Below are positions 32,859 to 42,685 of a stretch of 64,000 nucleotides of DNA, in pieces (positions within the stretch are counted from its first letter, which is position 1; every line of letters begins with the position of its first letter). The stretch is from Kibdelosporangium banguiense (GTDB lineage: Bacteria; Actinomycetota; Actinomycetes; Mycobacteriales; Pseudonocardiaceae). Under the pieces are notes generated by a model. The model saw nothing but the letters and a program-made list of their open reading frames with translations, did not search any database and was not told the origin of the DNA. The position numbers were made by a program, and so were the translations under genes. The DNA is taken from positions 7,329,203 to 7,393,202 of the forward strand of contig NZ_JAGINW010000001.1 in NCBI RefSeq assembly GCF_017876405.1. The letters run 5' to 3'.

Positions 32859-34098
32859 GAACGAGTTCGATCACCGGGACCAGGACGTCCGGGCGCCGGG
32901 CGGGCAGGTGCAGGACGAGCGATCCGGGCGGCCCGGCGTTGCTCAGGTGGGGGAGGTTGCCCTCTTCGTCGACCACGCTGAACCGGACTTCCGCGCCGTC
33001 ATGGAGGAACGACGCGTACTGGGCCGAGAGTCCTTGGCAGACAAGGGTTCCTGACTGCCAGCTGAAGACGTGCACGAAGAGTCGTTTGCCTGACCGGGTG
33101 AGCCGGCAGTCCGGTGGCGGGACGAGTTCCTGTACTCCGCTCGCGCCGTAGATCGCGTCGGCGTGCACGCTCGTCCATGCGCCGACCGCGGCCAGCAGCT
33201 CCTGAGCGCGTGGTTCGAACGCGCCTCGGCCGTCGGGGCCTACATTGAGCAGCAGGTTCCCTCCTTTCGCGACGCAGTCGACGAGGATGCGGACCACTTG
33301 ACCGGGGTCGAGCCACTCCTGGAAGCCGGGGGCGTATCCCCAGGAGCCGTTGAGAGTGCGGCAGGCCTCCCACGGCACTTGGTTGCCCGCGTGGGGCGAG
33401 GCTTCCTCCGCTGTGCCGAAGTCTTCGCTGCCGGGCAGGTCGAGGCGGTCGTTGAGCAGGGTGTGCGGGCTGATTTCGCGGACCATGTCGACCAGGGCTT
33501 CCGCGTGCCAGTCCGCGCTGCCCTTGCCTACCGTCACTCGATGGTCGTCGGCGTAGGAGAAATCCAGCCAGAGCACGTCAGGCTGATGTGCCGTCAGCAG
33601 TTCCCGGACCTGTCCGTGCAGGTAGGCGACGTAACGATCCATGTCGCGGCCGGTGTTGTCGGGATTATCGGTCCATTGTGGATGCCAGCCGTCGATGGTG
33701 AAGCCGGGATGATGCCAGTCGAGCAGGGAATGGTAGAGGCCGACCCGCAGGCCCTCGGCACGGAACTCCGTGACGAACTCGGCGACCAGATCGCGCTGTG
33801 CGGGCGTGTTGGTCGCCTTGAAGCCGGTCAGTTCGCTGTCCCACAAGCAGAATCCGTCGTGATGCTTGGTGGTCAGCACCGCGTAACGCATCCCGGCTGC
33901 CTTGGCATCGCGTGCCCACTGGCGAGGGTTGAAGCGGTCGGCACGGAAATTGTCGAAGTAGCGTTGGTAGTCGGCTTCGCTGAGACGTTCGCGCTGCTGC
34001 ACCCACTCGTGCCTGGCGGCCAGCGAGTAGAGGCCCCAGTGCACGAACAGCCCGAACCGGGCGTCGGAGAACCATGCGGTCCGATCCTGTCCGGTCAT
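32851..34098 (-). CDS. Alpha-L-fucosidase (GH29)
   Basis: A 415-residue cytosolic glycoside hydrolase of family GH29, releasing L-fucose from glycans. Typical sequence: WFSDARFGLFVHWGLYSLAARHEWVQQRE, FNPRQWARDAKAAGMRYAVLTTKHHDGFCLWDSE (HHDGF), and QPDVLWLDFSY with the nucleophilic aspartate (about residue 186). LLLNVGPDGRG closes the barrel and a small beta-sandwich follows. No signal peptide. Last of the leftward operon DeoR-GH4-GH38-GH29. Confidence 0.9.
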   Translation of the reverse strand: MTGQDRTAWFSDARFGLFVHWGLYSLAARHEWVQQRERLSEADYQRYFDNFRADRFNPRQWARDAKAAGMRYAVLTTKHHDGFCLWDSELTGFKATNTPAQRDLVAEFVTEFRAEGLRVGLYHSLLDWHHPGFTIDGWHPQWTDNPDNTGRDMDRYVAYLHGQVRELLTAHQPDVLWLDFSYADDHRVTVGKGSADWHAEALVDMVREISPHTLLNDRLDLPGSEDFGTAEEASPHAGNQVPWEACRTLNGSWGYAPGFQEWLDPGQVVRILVDCVAKGGNLLLNVGPDGRGAFEPRAQELLAAVGAWTSVHADAIYGASGVQELVPPPDCRLTRSGKRLFVHVFSWQSGTLVCQGLSAQYASFLHDGAEVRFSVVDEEGNLPHLSNAGPPGSLVLHLPARRPDVLVPVIELVLT

Positions 34099-34114
34099 GA
34101 CACAGGCTCCTTTT

Positions 34115-37100
34115 CTAGGCGCGTGAGAGGCGCAGCGTCAGGATCTGGAACGGTCGCAACCGGATCGCCACACCGTCCGGCCCGGCATCCGTGGCGGAGC
34201 CCGTCGTCGGGCGTTCGAGCAGATCGACGACTTCCACGGCAGCAAGTGGGAATCCGGTTTGCAGCGTCGCGACTGCTCGGCCGCCGAGCGATTCGTAGAG
34301 CCGGACGATGACGTCTCCCGATCGGTCGTCGGCGAGCTTGACGGCCTCGACCACAACCGCGGTATTGTCCACAGTGACCAGTGCGGGTGGTGGTGTCGCT
34401 GGCCCAGGAGCTACTCGAAGAGGTAGGTTGAGCGCGTATCCTTCGGCGACGGCATCTACCACGGATGCGTTGGGCAGCAACGAGTACGTGAGCCGGTGCA
34501 TACCTTGGTCGGCGTGTGGATCTGGGCAATGCGGCGCTCGGACCAGGCTCAGCCTGACCGTGGTTGTTGAGCCGTTTCGGGTGACGTCATGGCCGTAGGT
34601 GGAGTCGTTGAGCACGGCCACGCCGTAGCCTGGCTCGGCGACGTGGATCCACCGGTGCGCGTAGATTTCGAACTTGGCCGCGTCCCAGCTGGTGTTGGCG
34701 TGCGTCGGCCGCAAGACGTGCCCGAACTGGATCTCGGCGGCGGAGCGGTCGGCGTGCACGTCGATCGGAAAGGCCGCCTTGAGGATCTTCTCCGACTCGT
34801 GCCAGTCGATCTCGGTCATGAAGTCGATCCGCCGGCTGCCAGCGTTCAGCCGAATCGTCTGGCTGACACGCGAATCGCCGAACGAACGCTCGATCTTGAT
34901 CGCACCGAGAAGCGGGCCGCGCTCGACGGGCGTGATCGAGTCGGCCGCCGTCAGGTCCACGTGCCTGCGCCGGTAGTGCTCGTCGATGTCCCAGGCGTCC
35001 CATTGGTTCGGCAGATCGGTGTGCAGTTGCAGCAGGTTGGCCCGGCCGCCGTCCGGCAGCGCTTCCCGGCCCGTCGCGTGATCGACCACCGAGGTGATCA
35101 GGCCGTTGTCGTCGAGTTCCACGCGGACCAAGCCGTTGTCGAGCGTGCGGTCGGTGACCCGGACTGGATCAGGTAGTACCAGGATTTGGTCGAGCGGAGC
35201 CGAGCCCAACGCTGGTACCGCAGCGTACACAGCTGTTTCGCCGGTGCGGATCACCTCGATGCGCGGATGTGGGGCGGAGTTGAAGACCAACGGTTGCGCC
35301 GTGCCGCGGCACGCTTCGGCAATGATCTTCTCCAGTGCGGCGGTCACCTCGGCATAGTTCGCCTCGGCTTCCTTGTGCACCCAGGCGATGGAGCTGCCCG
35401 GAAGGATGTCGTGGAACTGCTGGAGCAGAACGATCTTCCACAACCGGTCGAGCTCGTCGTAGGGATAGTCGAATCCGGTGTGGACGGATGCGGTCGCGGC
35501 CCAGAGTTCGGCTTCGCGCAGCAGATGTTCGCAGCGCCGGTTGCCTGCCTTGGTCCGGGACTGCGTCGTGTACGTGGCGCGGTGCAGCTCCAGGTACAGC
35601 TCGCCGGACCAGACCGGAGCGTCCGGGTACTCCGCCTCGGCCGCACGGAAGAACTCGTCGGGCGGCTCGATGACGACCTTCGGAGAGCCTTCCAGATCGC
35701 GCAACCGCCGGGCCTTCTCAAGCATCTCCCGGGTTGGGCCGCCCCCGCCGTCGCCGTGTCCGAAGGGGACGAGTGATCTCGTTCCGCGTCCCTTCTCGGC
35801 GTAGTTGCGCACGGCATGCGCCAGTTCCTCTGCCGCGAACGTGGCGTTGTATGTGTCCACCGGCGGGAAGTGGGTGAACACGCGGGTGCCGTCGATCCCT
35901 TCCCACCAGAACGTGTGGTGTGGCAGCTTGTTCGTCTGGTTCCACGACAGCTTCTGCGTCAGCAGCCACCGCATCCCGGCCAGCCGGGCGAGTTGAGGGA
36001 AAGCAGCGGTGTAGCCGAAGGAGTCCGGGAGCCAGACGCCTTGGCAAGTCACGCCGAACTCGTCCTGGAACAACCGCATGCCGTGGATCAGTTGACGTGC
36101 CAGCGCCTCACCACCGGGCAGGTTCGCGTCCGACTCGACCCACATTCCGCCGACCGGGACCCATTGTCCCGCTTTGACGGCCGTGACGATGCGCTGGAAG
36201 ACCGCCGGATAGTGCTGCTTGATCCAAGCGTACTGCTGTGCCTGCGAACACGCGAAAACGAACTCGGGGTACTCGCTGGCCAGCGCTGTGACGTTCAAGA
36301 AAGTCCGTGCTGTCTTGCGAATCGTCTCCCGGACCGGCCACAACCAGGCGCTGTCGATATGCGCGTGCCCCACCGCGTGGAGCGTGTGCGCACTCGCATG
36401 TGCAGGCCGCGACAGCGCCTCCGTCAGTTCGGCTCGGGCAGCCGTCGCTGTGCCGGAAATGTCATGCACGTCAAGAACATCCAGCGCACGTTCCAAGGTC
36501 CGCAGGATCTCGTGCCGTCGTGGATCGGCGAGATCCAGCTCGGTCATCAGTTCGCTGAGTACTTCGATGTCCAGGCCGAGATGCCAGACGTCCTCGTCGA
36601 GCACGGCAAGCTCGGCGCGCGCGAACCGATAGAGAGGTGCACGGCCTGCGGTCGCCTTGTCGCCCAACGGTGTCGGCACGAAGCCACCGGCCAGGATGTC
36701 CGGATTGGCCGCCGCCTCGAGAAGAAGCGCCACCTGCTCGCCGCCCTGGCAGGGATTCGCCACGGGCACGTACTGATTGCGTGGCGCGATGCCTTTGACC
36801 GGCGATCCGGCCATGTCGTAGACCAGTGCCTCGGCCTGGTTGCCCGGCCAGTCCCCGACGAACCCGAGATCGACGACGGCCTCCACCCGCCGGCCCGCCC
36901 ACTCGGCCGGAACTGTTGCCCGCAGCCGGAACCAGCTGGTCGACCAGGGCGGTCCCCACGGCTGGCCGATCTCGAACGGCTGGTACTCGGCGGCCAGCGC
37001 CGTGGCCACGGGGACCGGCTCGTCCGGCACCTGCCAGACCTCGACCTCCAGCGGTATCGACGCGGCGTACTGCGCTGGTCTGATGCGCTGGGTCAGCGCG

Positions 37101-37141
37101 CGGTGCAGTCGGCCTTCGACCAGCCGTCGATCGTCGTGCAC
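34115..37141 (-). CDS. Alpha-mannosidase (GH38)
   Basis: Large retaining alpha-mannosidase of 1008 residues, full length for bacterial GH38. The zinc-binding catalytic segment VGHAHIDSAWLWPVRETIRKTARTF (about residues 258-282) contains the HxD ligand pair. GVWLPDSFGYTAAFPQLARLAGM carries the nucleophilic aspartate (about 371-393), and HDILPGSSIAWVHKEAE lies in the helical bundle. The C-terminal half is beta-sandwich. No signal peptide, so it acts on imported oligosaccharides. It is 16 bp from the fucosidase and 19 bp from the GH4 gene. Together they suggest breakdown of a fucosylated mannose-containing glycan. Confidence 0.92.
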   Translation of the reverse strand: MHDDRRLVEGRLHRALTQRIRPAQYAASIPLEVEVWQVPDEPVPVATALAAEYQPFEIGQPWGPPWSTSWFRLRATVPAEWAGRRVEAVVDLGFVGDWPGNQAEALVYDMAGSPVKGIAPRNQYVPVANPCQGGEQVALLLEAAANPDILAGGFVPTPLGDKATAGRAPLYRFARAELAVLDEDVWHLGLDIEVLSELMTELDLADPRRHEILRTLERALDVLDVHDISGTATAARAELTEALSRPAHASAHTLHAVGHAHIDSAWLWPVRETIRKTARTFLNVTALASEYPEFVFACSQAQQYAWIKQHYPAVFQRIVTAVKAGQWVPVGGMWVESDANLPGGEALARQLIHGMRLFQDEFGVTCQGVWLPDSFGYTAAFPQLARLAGMRWLLTQKLSWNQTNKLPHHTFWWEGIDGTRVFTHFPPVDTYNATFAAEELAHAVRNYAEKGRGTRSLVPFGHGDGGGGPTREMLEKARRLRDLEGSPKVVIEPPDEFFRAAEAEYPDAPVWSGELYLELHRATYTTQSRTKAGNRRCEHLLREAELWAATASVHTGFDYPYDELDRLWKIVLLQQFHDILPGSSIAWVHKEAEANYAEVTAALEKIIAEACRGTAQPLVFNSAPHPRIEVIRTGETAVYAAVPALGSAPLDQILVLPDPVRVTDRTLDNGLVRVELDDNGLITSVVDHATGREALPDGGRANLLQLHTDLPNQWDAWDIDEHYRRRHVDLTAADSITPVERGPLLGAIKIERSFGDSRVSQTIRLNAGSRRIDFMTEIDWHESEKILKAAFPIDVHADRSAAEIQFGHVLRPTHANTSWDAAKFEIYAHRWIHVAEPGYGVAVLNDSTYGHDVTRNGSTTTVRLSLVRAPHCPDPHADQGMHRLTYSLLPNASVVDAVAEGYALNLPLRVAPGPATPPPALVTVDNTAVVVEAVKLADDRSGDVIVRLYESLGGRAVATLQTGFPLAAVEVVDLLERPTTGSATDAGPDGVAIRLRPFQILTLRLSRA

Positions 37142-37160
37142 GTCAGCCTCCGTACGGAGT

Positions 37161-38495
37161 TCATGGCTTCAGGTAGGCCAGTTGCGGGATCTCCCGCAGG
37201 TAGCCGGCGAGGATCCGGCGCGCGACGGTGACCGAGTCGACGAGCGGGTGCAGGGCGAGCGCCTTGACAGCAGTGGCGTGGCAGGCGTTGTTCGCGGCGT
37301 CGATCACCGTGCGCTCGACCGTCTTGACAGCGCAGACGAGCGCCGCTGCGTGGCCGGGAAGTTGGTTGATCACGACTGGGCGCGGGCCGCCTGAGTCGAC
37401 CACGCATGGCACCTCGACGACCGCGTCGGTGTCCAGGATGTTCAGCGTTGTCCTGTTGCGGACATTGAGGATCAGGGTCGTCCGCTCGTCGTGTGCGATC
37501 GCGCGCATCAGCGCGAGCGCCACCTTCTCGTAACCGCCGGACTCCAGATCGGCGGAGTCGCGACTGCCCATGCCTGCCGCTTCACGGCTGTCGGCCCCAT
37601 AGGTGGTTTCGCGTTCCATCCGCGCTGATTCCCAAGTGGTCAGGGCGGAATCGGGTTCGCGTAGAGCTGATTCGTAGAAGCGGCGCTGTTGTCCGGCCAG
37701 GACGGCGCCACGGCTTTCCCGGGCCGCGGCGATCGTGTCCCTGGTGAAGTAGTAGTAGTGCAGGTACTCGTTCGGGATGGCGCCGAGAGTGCGCAACCAG
37801 TCGGCCCCGAAGAGTTTGCCTTCCTCAAAGGATTCGAGGGCCTCTGAGTCGGCGAGCAGCCGTGGCAGGTGATCATGCCCGCCCACGTGCACACCGCGCA
37901 GCCAGCCGAGGTGGTTCAGGCCGGCGTAGTCGAACCAGGCTCTGTCCGGGTCCAATCCGAGCACGCGGGCGACTCGGCGGCCCAGACCGACGGGGGAGTC
38001 GCAGATACCGATGACGCGGTCGCCGAGATGGTGGGACATCGCCTCGGTGACCAGGCCCGCCGGGTTGGTGAAGTTGATGACCCACGCCTCGGGCGCGAGG
38101 TCGGCGACGCGCCGGGCGATCCGCACCGCCTCCGGGACTGTGCGCAGGCCGTAGGCGACCCCACCGGCGCCTACGGTTTCCTGCCCGACAACGCCTTCGC
38201 CGAGGGCAACTTGTTCGTCGGCCACCCTGCCCGCGAGCCCACCGACCCGGATCGCCGAGAAAACGAAGTCCGTGCCCGAGATGGCCTCGTCAAGATCGGT
38301 CGTGACGGTGATCCGGGGCGGGTCCGGTATCCCATTCGCCTGCTGGACAAGGACATGCCCGATCGCTGTGAGCCGGTCGGAGTCCAGGTCGTGCAGCACC
38401 AGATCGGTGACACGGCCTGGCGCGCGATCGGCCAGCAGCGCCTGGTGGACCAGCGGGACACGAAAGCCGCCGCCGCCCAGAACCGTGAGTCTCAT
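37161..38495 (-). CDS. GH4 family NAD-dependent glycosidase
   Basis: A 444-residue GH4 glycosidase that uses NAD+ and a divalent metal by an oxidation-elimination mechanism, often on 6-phospho-sugars. N-terminal Rossmann motif MRLTVLGGGGFRVPLVHQAL; VINFTNPAGLVTEAM; metal ligand region GICDSPVGLGRRVA (Cys) and DYAGLNHLGWLRGV (His). The last residues DSVTVARRILAGYLREIPQLAYLKP match the family's C-terminus. A phospho-beta-glucosidase-like label is conventional; without a PTS nearby but with a PfkB kinase divergently transcribed, the actual substrate is open. It overlaps the DeoR stop by 4 bp. Confidence 0.88.
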   Translation of the reverse strand: MRLTVLGGGGFRVPLVHQALLADRAPGRVTDLVLHDLDSDRLTAIGHVLVQQANGIPDPPRITVTTDLDEAISGTDFVFSAIRVGGLAGRVADEQVALGEGVVGQETVGAGGVAYGLRTVPEAVRIARRVADLAPEAWVINFTNPAGLVTEAMSHHLGDRVIGICDSPVGLGRRVARVLGLDPDRAWFDYAGLNHLGWLRGVHVGGHDHLPRLLADSEALESFEEGKLFGADWLRTLGAIPNEYLHYYYFTRDTIAAARESRGAVLAGQQRRFYESALREPDSALTTWESARMERETTYGADSREAAGMGSRDSADLESGGYEKVALALMRAIAHDERTTLILNVRNRTTLNILDTDAVVEVPCVVDSGGPRPVVINQLPGHAAALVCAVKTVERTVIDAANNACHATAVKALALHPLVDSVTVARRILAGYLREIPQLAYLKP

Positions 38496-39244
38496 ACCTC
38501 GATCACCTCGACATCCGCCTGGCGTAAGGCCGCACAGGTCACCGGGTCCGCGCCGGCATTGGTGATCACGACGTCGATGTCGCCGGGGTCGCAGACCCTC
38601 GCCATTCCGGTGCCGGGGAACTTGCTGGCGTCGGCGAGCAGCACGACCTGGTCGGACGCGGCGATCATGGCACGCTTGAGCGGCACCTCGACCGCGGTGG
38701 TGTCCACGATCTGCCCGCCCGCCCGGATGCCGCTGGTGCCCAGGAACAACCGGTCGGCGTGGACCTGGCGCAGGTTGTCCTCGGTCAGGAAGCCGACGAG
38801 CGACTGGTAGCTGCGCCGCAGGATGCCGCCCAGCAGCACGATCTGGATGTCGTTGTCGTTCTTCAACTCCTCGTAGACCGCCAGGTTGCTGGTGATCACG
38901 GTGAGCGAGCGGCCGTGCAGCTTGCGGGCGAGCCGGAGTGCTGTGGTGCCGATGTCGAGCAGGACGGCCTCACCATCCTTGATCAACCCGGCGCCGTGTT
39001 CGGCGATGGCATCCTTCTCGTCGACCCGTACCCGCGCGACCTCGGCGAACGGGTCGTCAGTGTCCGCCGCGGACACTGCCCCGCCGTGCACCCGGCTGAG
39101 CCGGCCCTCTTTGTCCAGCTGGACCAGGTCACGGCGGATGGTCGCCTGACTGACGCCGAACTGCTCGGCGAGCGCCCGCACCTCGGCCGGACCGTCGGTG
39201 CGAAGCGTGCGCAAGATCAACTCACGGCGTCCTTCTGGGATCAT
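38492..39244 (-). CDS. DeoR family transcriptional regulator
   Basis: A 250-residue sugar-responsive regulator read from MIPEGRREL. N-terminal winged HTH (residues 5-57): RELILRTLRTDGPAEVRALAEQFGVSQATIRRDLVQLDKEGRLSRVHGG, the DeoR signature. C-terminal DeoRC sugar-phosphate sensor domain: LLDIGTTALRLARKL, VITSNLAVYEEL, LFLGTSGI, KFPGTGMARV. First gene of the leftward glycosidase operon, divergent from the PfkB kinase and importer. Such proteins respond to a phosphorylated sugar intermediate, consistent with the kinase next door. Confidence 0.9.
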   Translation of the reverse strand: MIPEGRRELILRTLRTDGPAEVRALAEQFGVSQATIRRDLVQLDKEGRLSRVHGGAVSAADTDDPFAEVARVRVDEKDAIAEHGAGLIKDGEAVLLDIGTTALRLARKLHGRSLTVITSNLAVYEELKNDNDIQIVLLGGILRRSYQSLVGFLTEDNLRQVHADRLFLGTSGIRAGGQIVDTTAVEVPLKRAMIAASDQVVLLADASKFPGTGMARVCDPGDIDVVITNAGADPVTCAALRQADVEVIEV

Positions 39245-39367
39245 GCGATGACAATAACAGTCAAAAACGCGCATCACCATGTTCATGACTGCGCGACTAT
39301 TGCCAAATCTCGCGCGAGGGCGCACGCTCTTGCGCAATGTTGCATGCCTCGTCGAGGAGGTCCGTGC
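39245..39367. promoter_or_regulatory. Divergent control region of the glycan-utilisation locus
   Basis: 123 bp between DeoR and PfkB genes, comparatively AT-rich near 39249-39285. It contains the interrupted palindrome TGAC-N7-GTCA (39249-39263), just before the DeoR start, and TTGCGCAA (39331-39338). Either may be a DeoR operator; DeoR sites vary widely, so this is inference. The PfkB ribosome site is GAGGAGG. Confidence 0.4.
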
Positions 39368-40396
39368 ATGGCCGCCAGTCAGCAAGCAGCCCCGCGTTCC
39401 GCGGTGAGCCCGGCTGCTGCCCCTACTGTCGACGTCTTCCTCTCTGGCCTGCTCTTCATGGACATCGTCTTCACCGGGCTCGGACATCCGCCTACACCCG
39501 GAACCGAGGTGTGGACCGGCGGCATGGCCACCAGTCCGGGCGGGATCGCCAACTTCGCGGTCGCGTTGAGCCGGTTCGGGCTACGTACGTCGTTGGCTGC
39601 CGCGTTCGGCACGGACATGCACAGTGACTACTGCTGGCACCTGCTCGCCGACGTCGAAGGCGTCGACCTCTCGCGGTCGGCTCGATTCGACGGCTGGCCG
39701 TCGCCAGTGACCGTCTCGATGGCCTATGACGGTGACCGAGCGCTTGTGACCCACGGTCAGCCCCCGCCGAGTAGCGCCGACACCCTGATCGGCGAGCCGC
39801 CGGCCAGCCGGGCGTCGGTCGTCCACATCGGACCGGAACCCAGCCGGTGGCTGAGCGCGGCCAGTGCGGCAGGCAGCCTGGTCTTCGCCGATGTCGGCTG
39901 GGATCCCTCGCAACAGTGGACGCCGGCGCTGCTGGACCAGGTCGCGCTCTGCCATGCGTTCATGCCCAATGAGTACGAGGCCATGAGCTATACCCGTACC
40001 GACAGCCCGGGGGCGGCTCTGTCCAAACTCGGCGATCTGGTTCCGTTGGCCGTCATCACGCGAGGCGGTGGCGGTGCGATCGCCGTCGACGGCACAACCG
40101 GCGAAACCGCGACGGTCCTCGGACTCGACGTGGAGCCTGTGGACACCACGGGCGCCGGGGACGTGTTCGGTGCGAGCCTGGTCGCCGCCACGCTGGCCGG
40201 TTGGCGGCTGGTCGAACGGCTGCGGTTCGCCAATCTCGCCGCGGCCCTTTCGGTGCAACGCATCGGCGGCGCACTGGCGGCCCCGGGGTGGAAAGGCGTG
40301 GCGAACTGGTGGCTCACCGCCCGGACAGACCACAGCCTGAGGCGTGACTACGCCTTTCTTGACGACGTGATCCCCGCGGACCACAACCTCTTCTGA
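39368..40396 (+). CDS. PfkB-family carbohydrate kinase
   Basis: A 342-residue ribokinase-superfamily enzyme. N-terminal GG motif GGMATSPGGIANFAVALSRFG (about residues 50-70) and C-terminal anion-hole signature DTTGAGDVFGASLVAATL (about residues 258-275) with the catalytic Asp. The first 15 residues (MAASQQAAPRSAVSP) are disordered. Start ATG has a strong GAGGAGG site. It phosphorylates a sugar or sugar derivative taken up by the adjacent ABC importer, and its product is a plausible effector of the DeoR protein. Substrate unknown. Confidence 0.88.
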   Translation: MAASQQAAPRSAVSPAAAPTVDVFLSGLLFMDIVFTGLGHPPTPGTEVWTGGMATSPGGIANFAVALSRFGLRTSLAAAFGTDMHSDYCWHLLADVEGVDLSRSARFDGWPSPVTVSMAYDGDRALVTHGQPPPSSADTLIGEPPASRASVVHIGPEPSRWLSAASAAGSLVFADVGWDPSQQWTPALLDQVALCHAFMPNEYEAMSYTRTDSPGAALSKLGDLVPLAVITRGGGGAIAVDGTTGETATVLGLDVEPVDTTGAGDVFGASLVAATLAGWRLVERLRFANLAAALSVQRIGGALAAPGWKGVANWWLTARTDHSLRRDYAFLDDVIPADHNLF

Positions 40397-40411
40397 CCGG
40401 TAGGAGGACTG

Positions 40412-41704
40412 ATGGAACTGTCTCGTCGGCGACTCATTCAGTTAGGCACGCTCGGTATCGCGGGCGCGGCTTTCGGCGGCACGGCTGCGTGCTCGACGTC
40501 GACCGCGGGCGGATCCGGCGGCGGTGGCAACGCCATGGACATGTGGTACTGGGCGGACGGGCTGAGCAAGAACGTCGTCGACGAGGCGGTCAAGCAGTTC
40601 GGCGAGGTGACGCTGAAACCGCAGCAGATCGGCGGGAACTTCAAGGAGAAACTGGTCACCACGATGGCCAGCGGCGACCAGTTCGTCCCGGACATCACCG
40701 GGATCAAGGGCGAGGACTTCGCCTCCTTCGCGCCTCAGGCCGACCGGTTCGTCAACCTGCTCGACCTCGGCGCGGGCCCGCTCGCCGGCCAGTACCTGGA
40801 CTGGAAGTGGCGCAAGGGCATGACCAAGGACGGCAAGCTGATCGGCTTCCCGATCGACATCGGCCCGACCGCGATGTTCTACCGCCGTGACGTCTTCGCC
40901 AAGGCCGGGCTGCCGGCCGAACCGGCCCAGGTGGCCGCGCAGATGTCCACCTGGGAGGATTACTTCGCCGCGGGCGTGCAGTTGAAGAAGGCCGTGCCCA
41001 ACGCGTTCATGGTCTCGGAGGCGTGGTCGGTGTTCAACCTCGTCGTCGGGCAGAGCCAGGCGCGTTACATCGACCAGAGCGAGCGCTTCATCGGTGACCA
41101 GGAGCATATTCGCCGCGCCTGGGACCTGACTGTGCGCGCCATCCAGCTCGGCATCGACGGGAAGGTCCAGGCCAACACACCGGACTGGAACGCGGGCCTG
41201 GCAGGCGGAACGATCCCCAGCCAGACCGGCCCGGCCTGGGTCGCCGCCGACCTGAAGTCGGCCGCGAAGGACACAACCGGAAAGTGGGGCGTGGCACTGG
41301 GGCCGGGCGGGGCGGCCAACGTGGGCGGCTCGTTCCTGGCGGTCACCAAGAAGTGCGCCAAGCCGGACGTCGCGTTCAAGATCATCAGCTGGATCCTCAG
41401 CCCGGACAACCAGGCCAAGGGATTCACCGACTCCGCGCTGTTCCCGTCGTCCCCCTCGACGTACACGATGCCCGCACTGACGGCACCCGATCCCTTCTTC
41501 GGCGGCCAGGTCACGACCGAGGTGTTCGGTGCGGCCGCCAAGAAGATCCCGGTCCAGTACGAGAGCCCGAACGACCAGGCGGTCTCGGCACCCTACGCGA
41601 CCGAACTGACCAATGTGGAGGCCAACGGCAAGGACCCCGGCGCGGCCTGGACCGACGCGGTCGACCAGGCCAAGAAGATCGCCCAGCGCCTCGGAGTGAG
41701 CTGA
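40412..41704 (+). CDS. ABC sugar transporter substrate-binding lipoprotein (Tat signal)
   Basis: A 430-residue family-1 extracellular solute-binding protein. The N-terminus MELSRRRLIQLGTLGIAGAAFGGTAAC combines a twin-arginine motif (SRRRLIQ) with a lipobox ending at Cys27, so it is probably a Tat-exported lipoprotein. Mature domain: MDMWYWADGLSKNVVDEAVKQF, FVPDITGIKGEDFASFA, GKLIGFPIDIGPTAMFYRRDVFAKAGLP (the family motif). It delivers a sugar or glycoside to the two permeases that follow. Confidence 0.92.
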   Translation: MELSRRRLIQLGTLGIAGAAFGGTAACSTSTAGGSGGGGNAMDMWYWADGLSKNVVDEAVKQFGEVTLKPQQIGGNFKEKLVTTMASGDQFVPDITGIKGEDFASFAPQADRFVNLLDLGAGPLAGQYLDWKWRKGMTKDGKLIGFPIDIGPTAMFYRRDVFAKAGLPAEPAQVAAQMSTWEDYFAAGVQLKKAVPNAFMVSEAWSVFNLVVGQSQARYIDQSERFIGDQEHIRRAWDLTVRAIQLGIDGKVQANTPDWNAGLAGGTIPSQTGPAWVAADLKSAAKDTTGKWGVALGPGGAANVGGSFLAVTKKCAKPDVAFKIISWILSPDNQAKGFTDSALFPSSPSTYTMPALTAPDPFFGGQVTTEVFGAAAKKIPVQYESPNDQAVSAPYATELTNVEANGKDPGAAWTDAVDQAKKIAQRLGVS

Positions 41705-41705
41705 G

Positions 41706-42680
41706 TTGACCAGCGGACGCACGGTCTCCAGACCCAGACGGTTTCGCCCGGTGACCGACGAGCCGGTGCGTTCCACACGTGCCGCCGGCCGTCGTGTGCG
41801 GTCGTTCTGGCCGCAGTACCTGGCGATCTCCCCGTTCTACCTGATCTTCGCGGTGTTCGGGCTGTTTCCCGTGCTGTTCTCGCTGTACCTGGCCTTCCAC
41901 CGGTGGGACGGCCTCGGCGAGATGCAGTACGTGGGTCTGGACCAGTTCCGCTACCTGCTGGACGACGGCACGTTCTGGCTGTCGATGCGGAACACGTTCG
42001 TCATCTGGTTCGTCTCCACCATCCCGATGCTGTTCATCGCCCTGGTGATCGCGACGATGCTGCACTCGACCGTGCGGTTCACCGCGTTCTACCGGGTGGC
42101 GTACTTCGTCCCGAACATCACGTCGCTGGTCGCGATGACGATCTTCTTCGGCGCGGTGTTCGGCACGAACTTCGGCCTGGTCAACGGGGTCCTGCAGTGG
42201 GCCGGCCTGCCGTCGGTGCGCTGGCTGAGCGACCCGCTCGGGATGAAGATCGCGGTCGCCACGGTGATGACCTGGCAGTGGACCGGCTACAACGCGATCA
42301 TCTACCTCGCCGGGCTGCAGACGATTCCGTCCGAAGTGTACGAGGCGGCCCGCGTCGACGGCGCCGGGCCGGTCCAGATCTTCTTCCGGATCACCGTTCC
42401 CATGCTGCGCCCCATCATCCTGTTCACCGTGGTCGTCTCGACCATCACCGGGATGCAGAGCTTCACCGAGCCGCAGGTGCTGTTCGGCACCAACACGACG
42501 CTGAACCCGAATACCGGCGGGCCGGGAAACGGGGCGCTGACCATGGTCCTCTACTTCTACCACCAGGCCTTCGACAACCGCGACTTCGGCTACGGGGCCG
42601 CGATCGCCTGGATGGTGTTCCTCGTCGTGATGCTGTTCGCCGCCATCAACTGGCGCCTGGTCCAACGGCGGGAGAAGTGA
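41706..42680 (+). CDS. ABC sugar transporter permease (MalF/UgpA type)
   Basis: A 324-residue inner-membrane permease. Basic N-terminus, then about six membrane segments beginning QYLAISPFYLIFAVFGLFPVLFSLYLAFHRW. The EAA loop is PSEVYEAARVDGAGPVQIFFRITVPMLRPII (about residues 210-240), which contacts the ATPase. TTG at 41706 has GGAG upstream; GTG 41751 is an alternative. First of two permeases. Confidence 0.9.
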   Translation: MTSGRTVSRPRRFRPVTDEPVRSTRAAGRRVRSFWPQYLAISPFYLIFAVFGLFPVLFSLYLAFHRWDGLGEMQYVGLDQFRYLLDDGTFWLSMRNTFVIWFVSTIPMLFIALVIATMLHSTVRFTAFYRVAYFVPNITSLVAMTIFFGAVFGTNFGLVNGVLQWAGLPSVRWLSDPLGMKIAVATVMTWQWTGYNAIIYLAGLQTIPSEVYEAARVDGAGPVQIFFRITVPMLRPIILFTVVVSTITGMQSFTEPQVLFGTNTTLNPNTGGPGNGALTMVLYFYHQAFDNRDFGYGAAIAWMVFLVVMLFAAINWRLVQRREK

Positions 42681-42685
42681 GGGCG

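Noticed and set aside
35816..37231. 471-codon plus-strand frame opposite the alpha-mannosidase
   Set aside because: Antisense of a clear GH38 gene; composition (Arg/Gly/His rich) is typical of a shadow.
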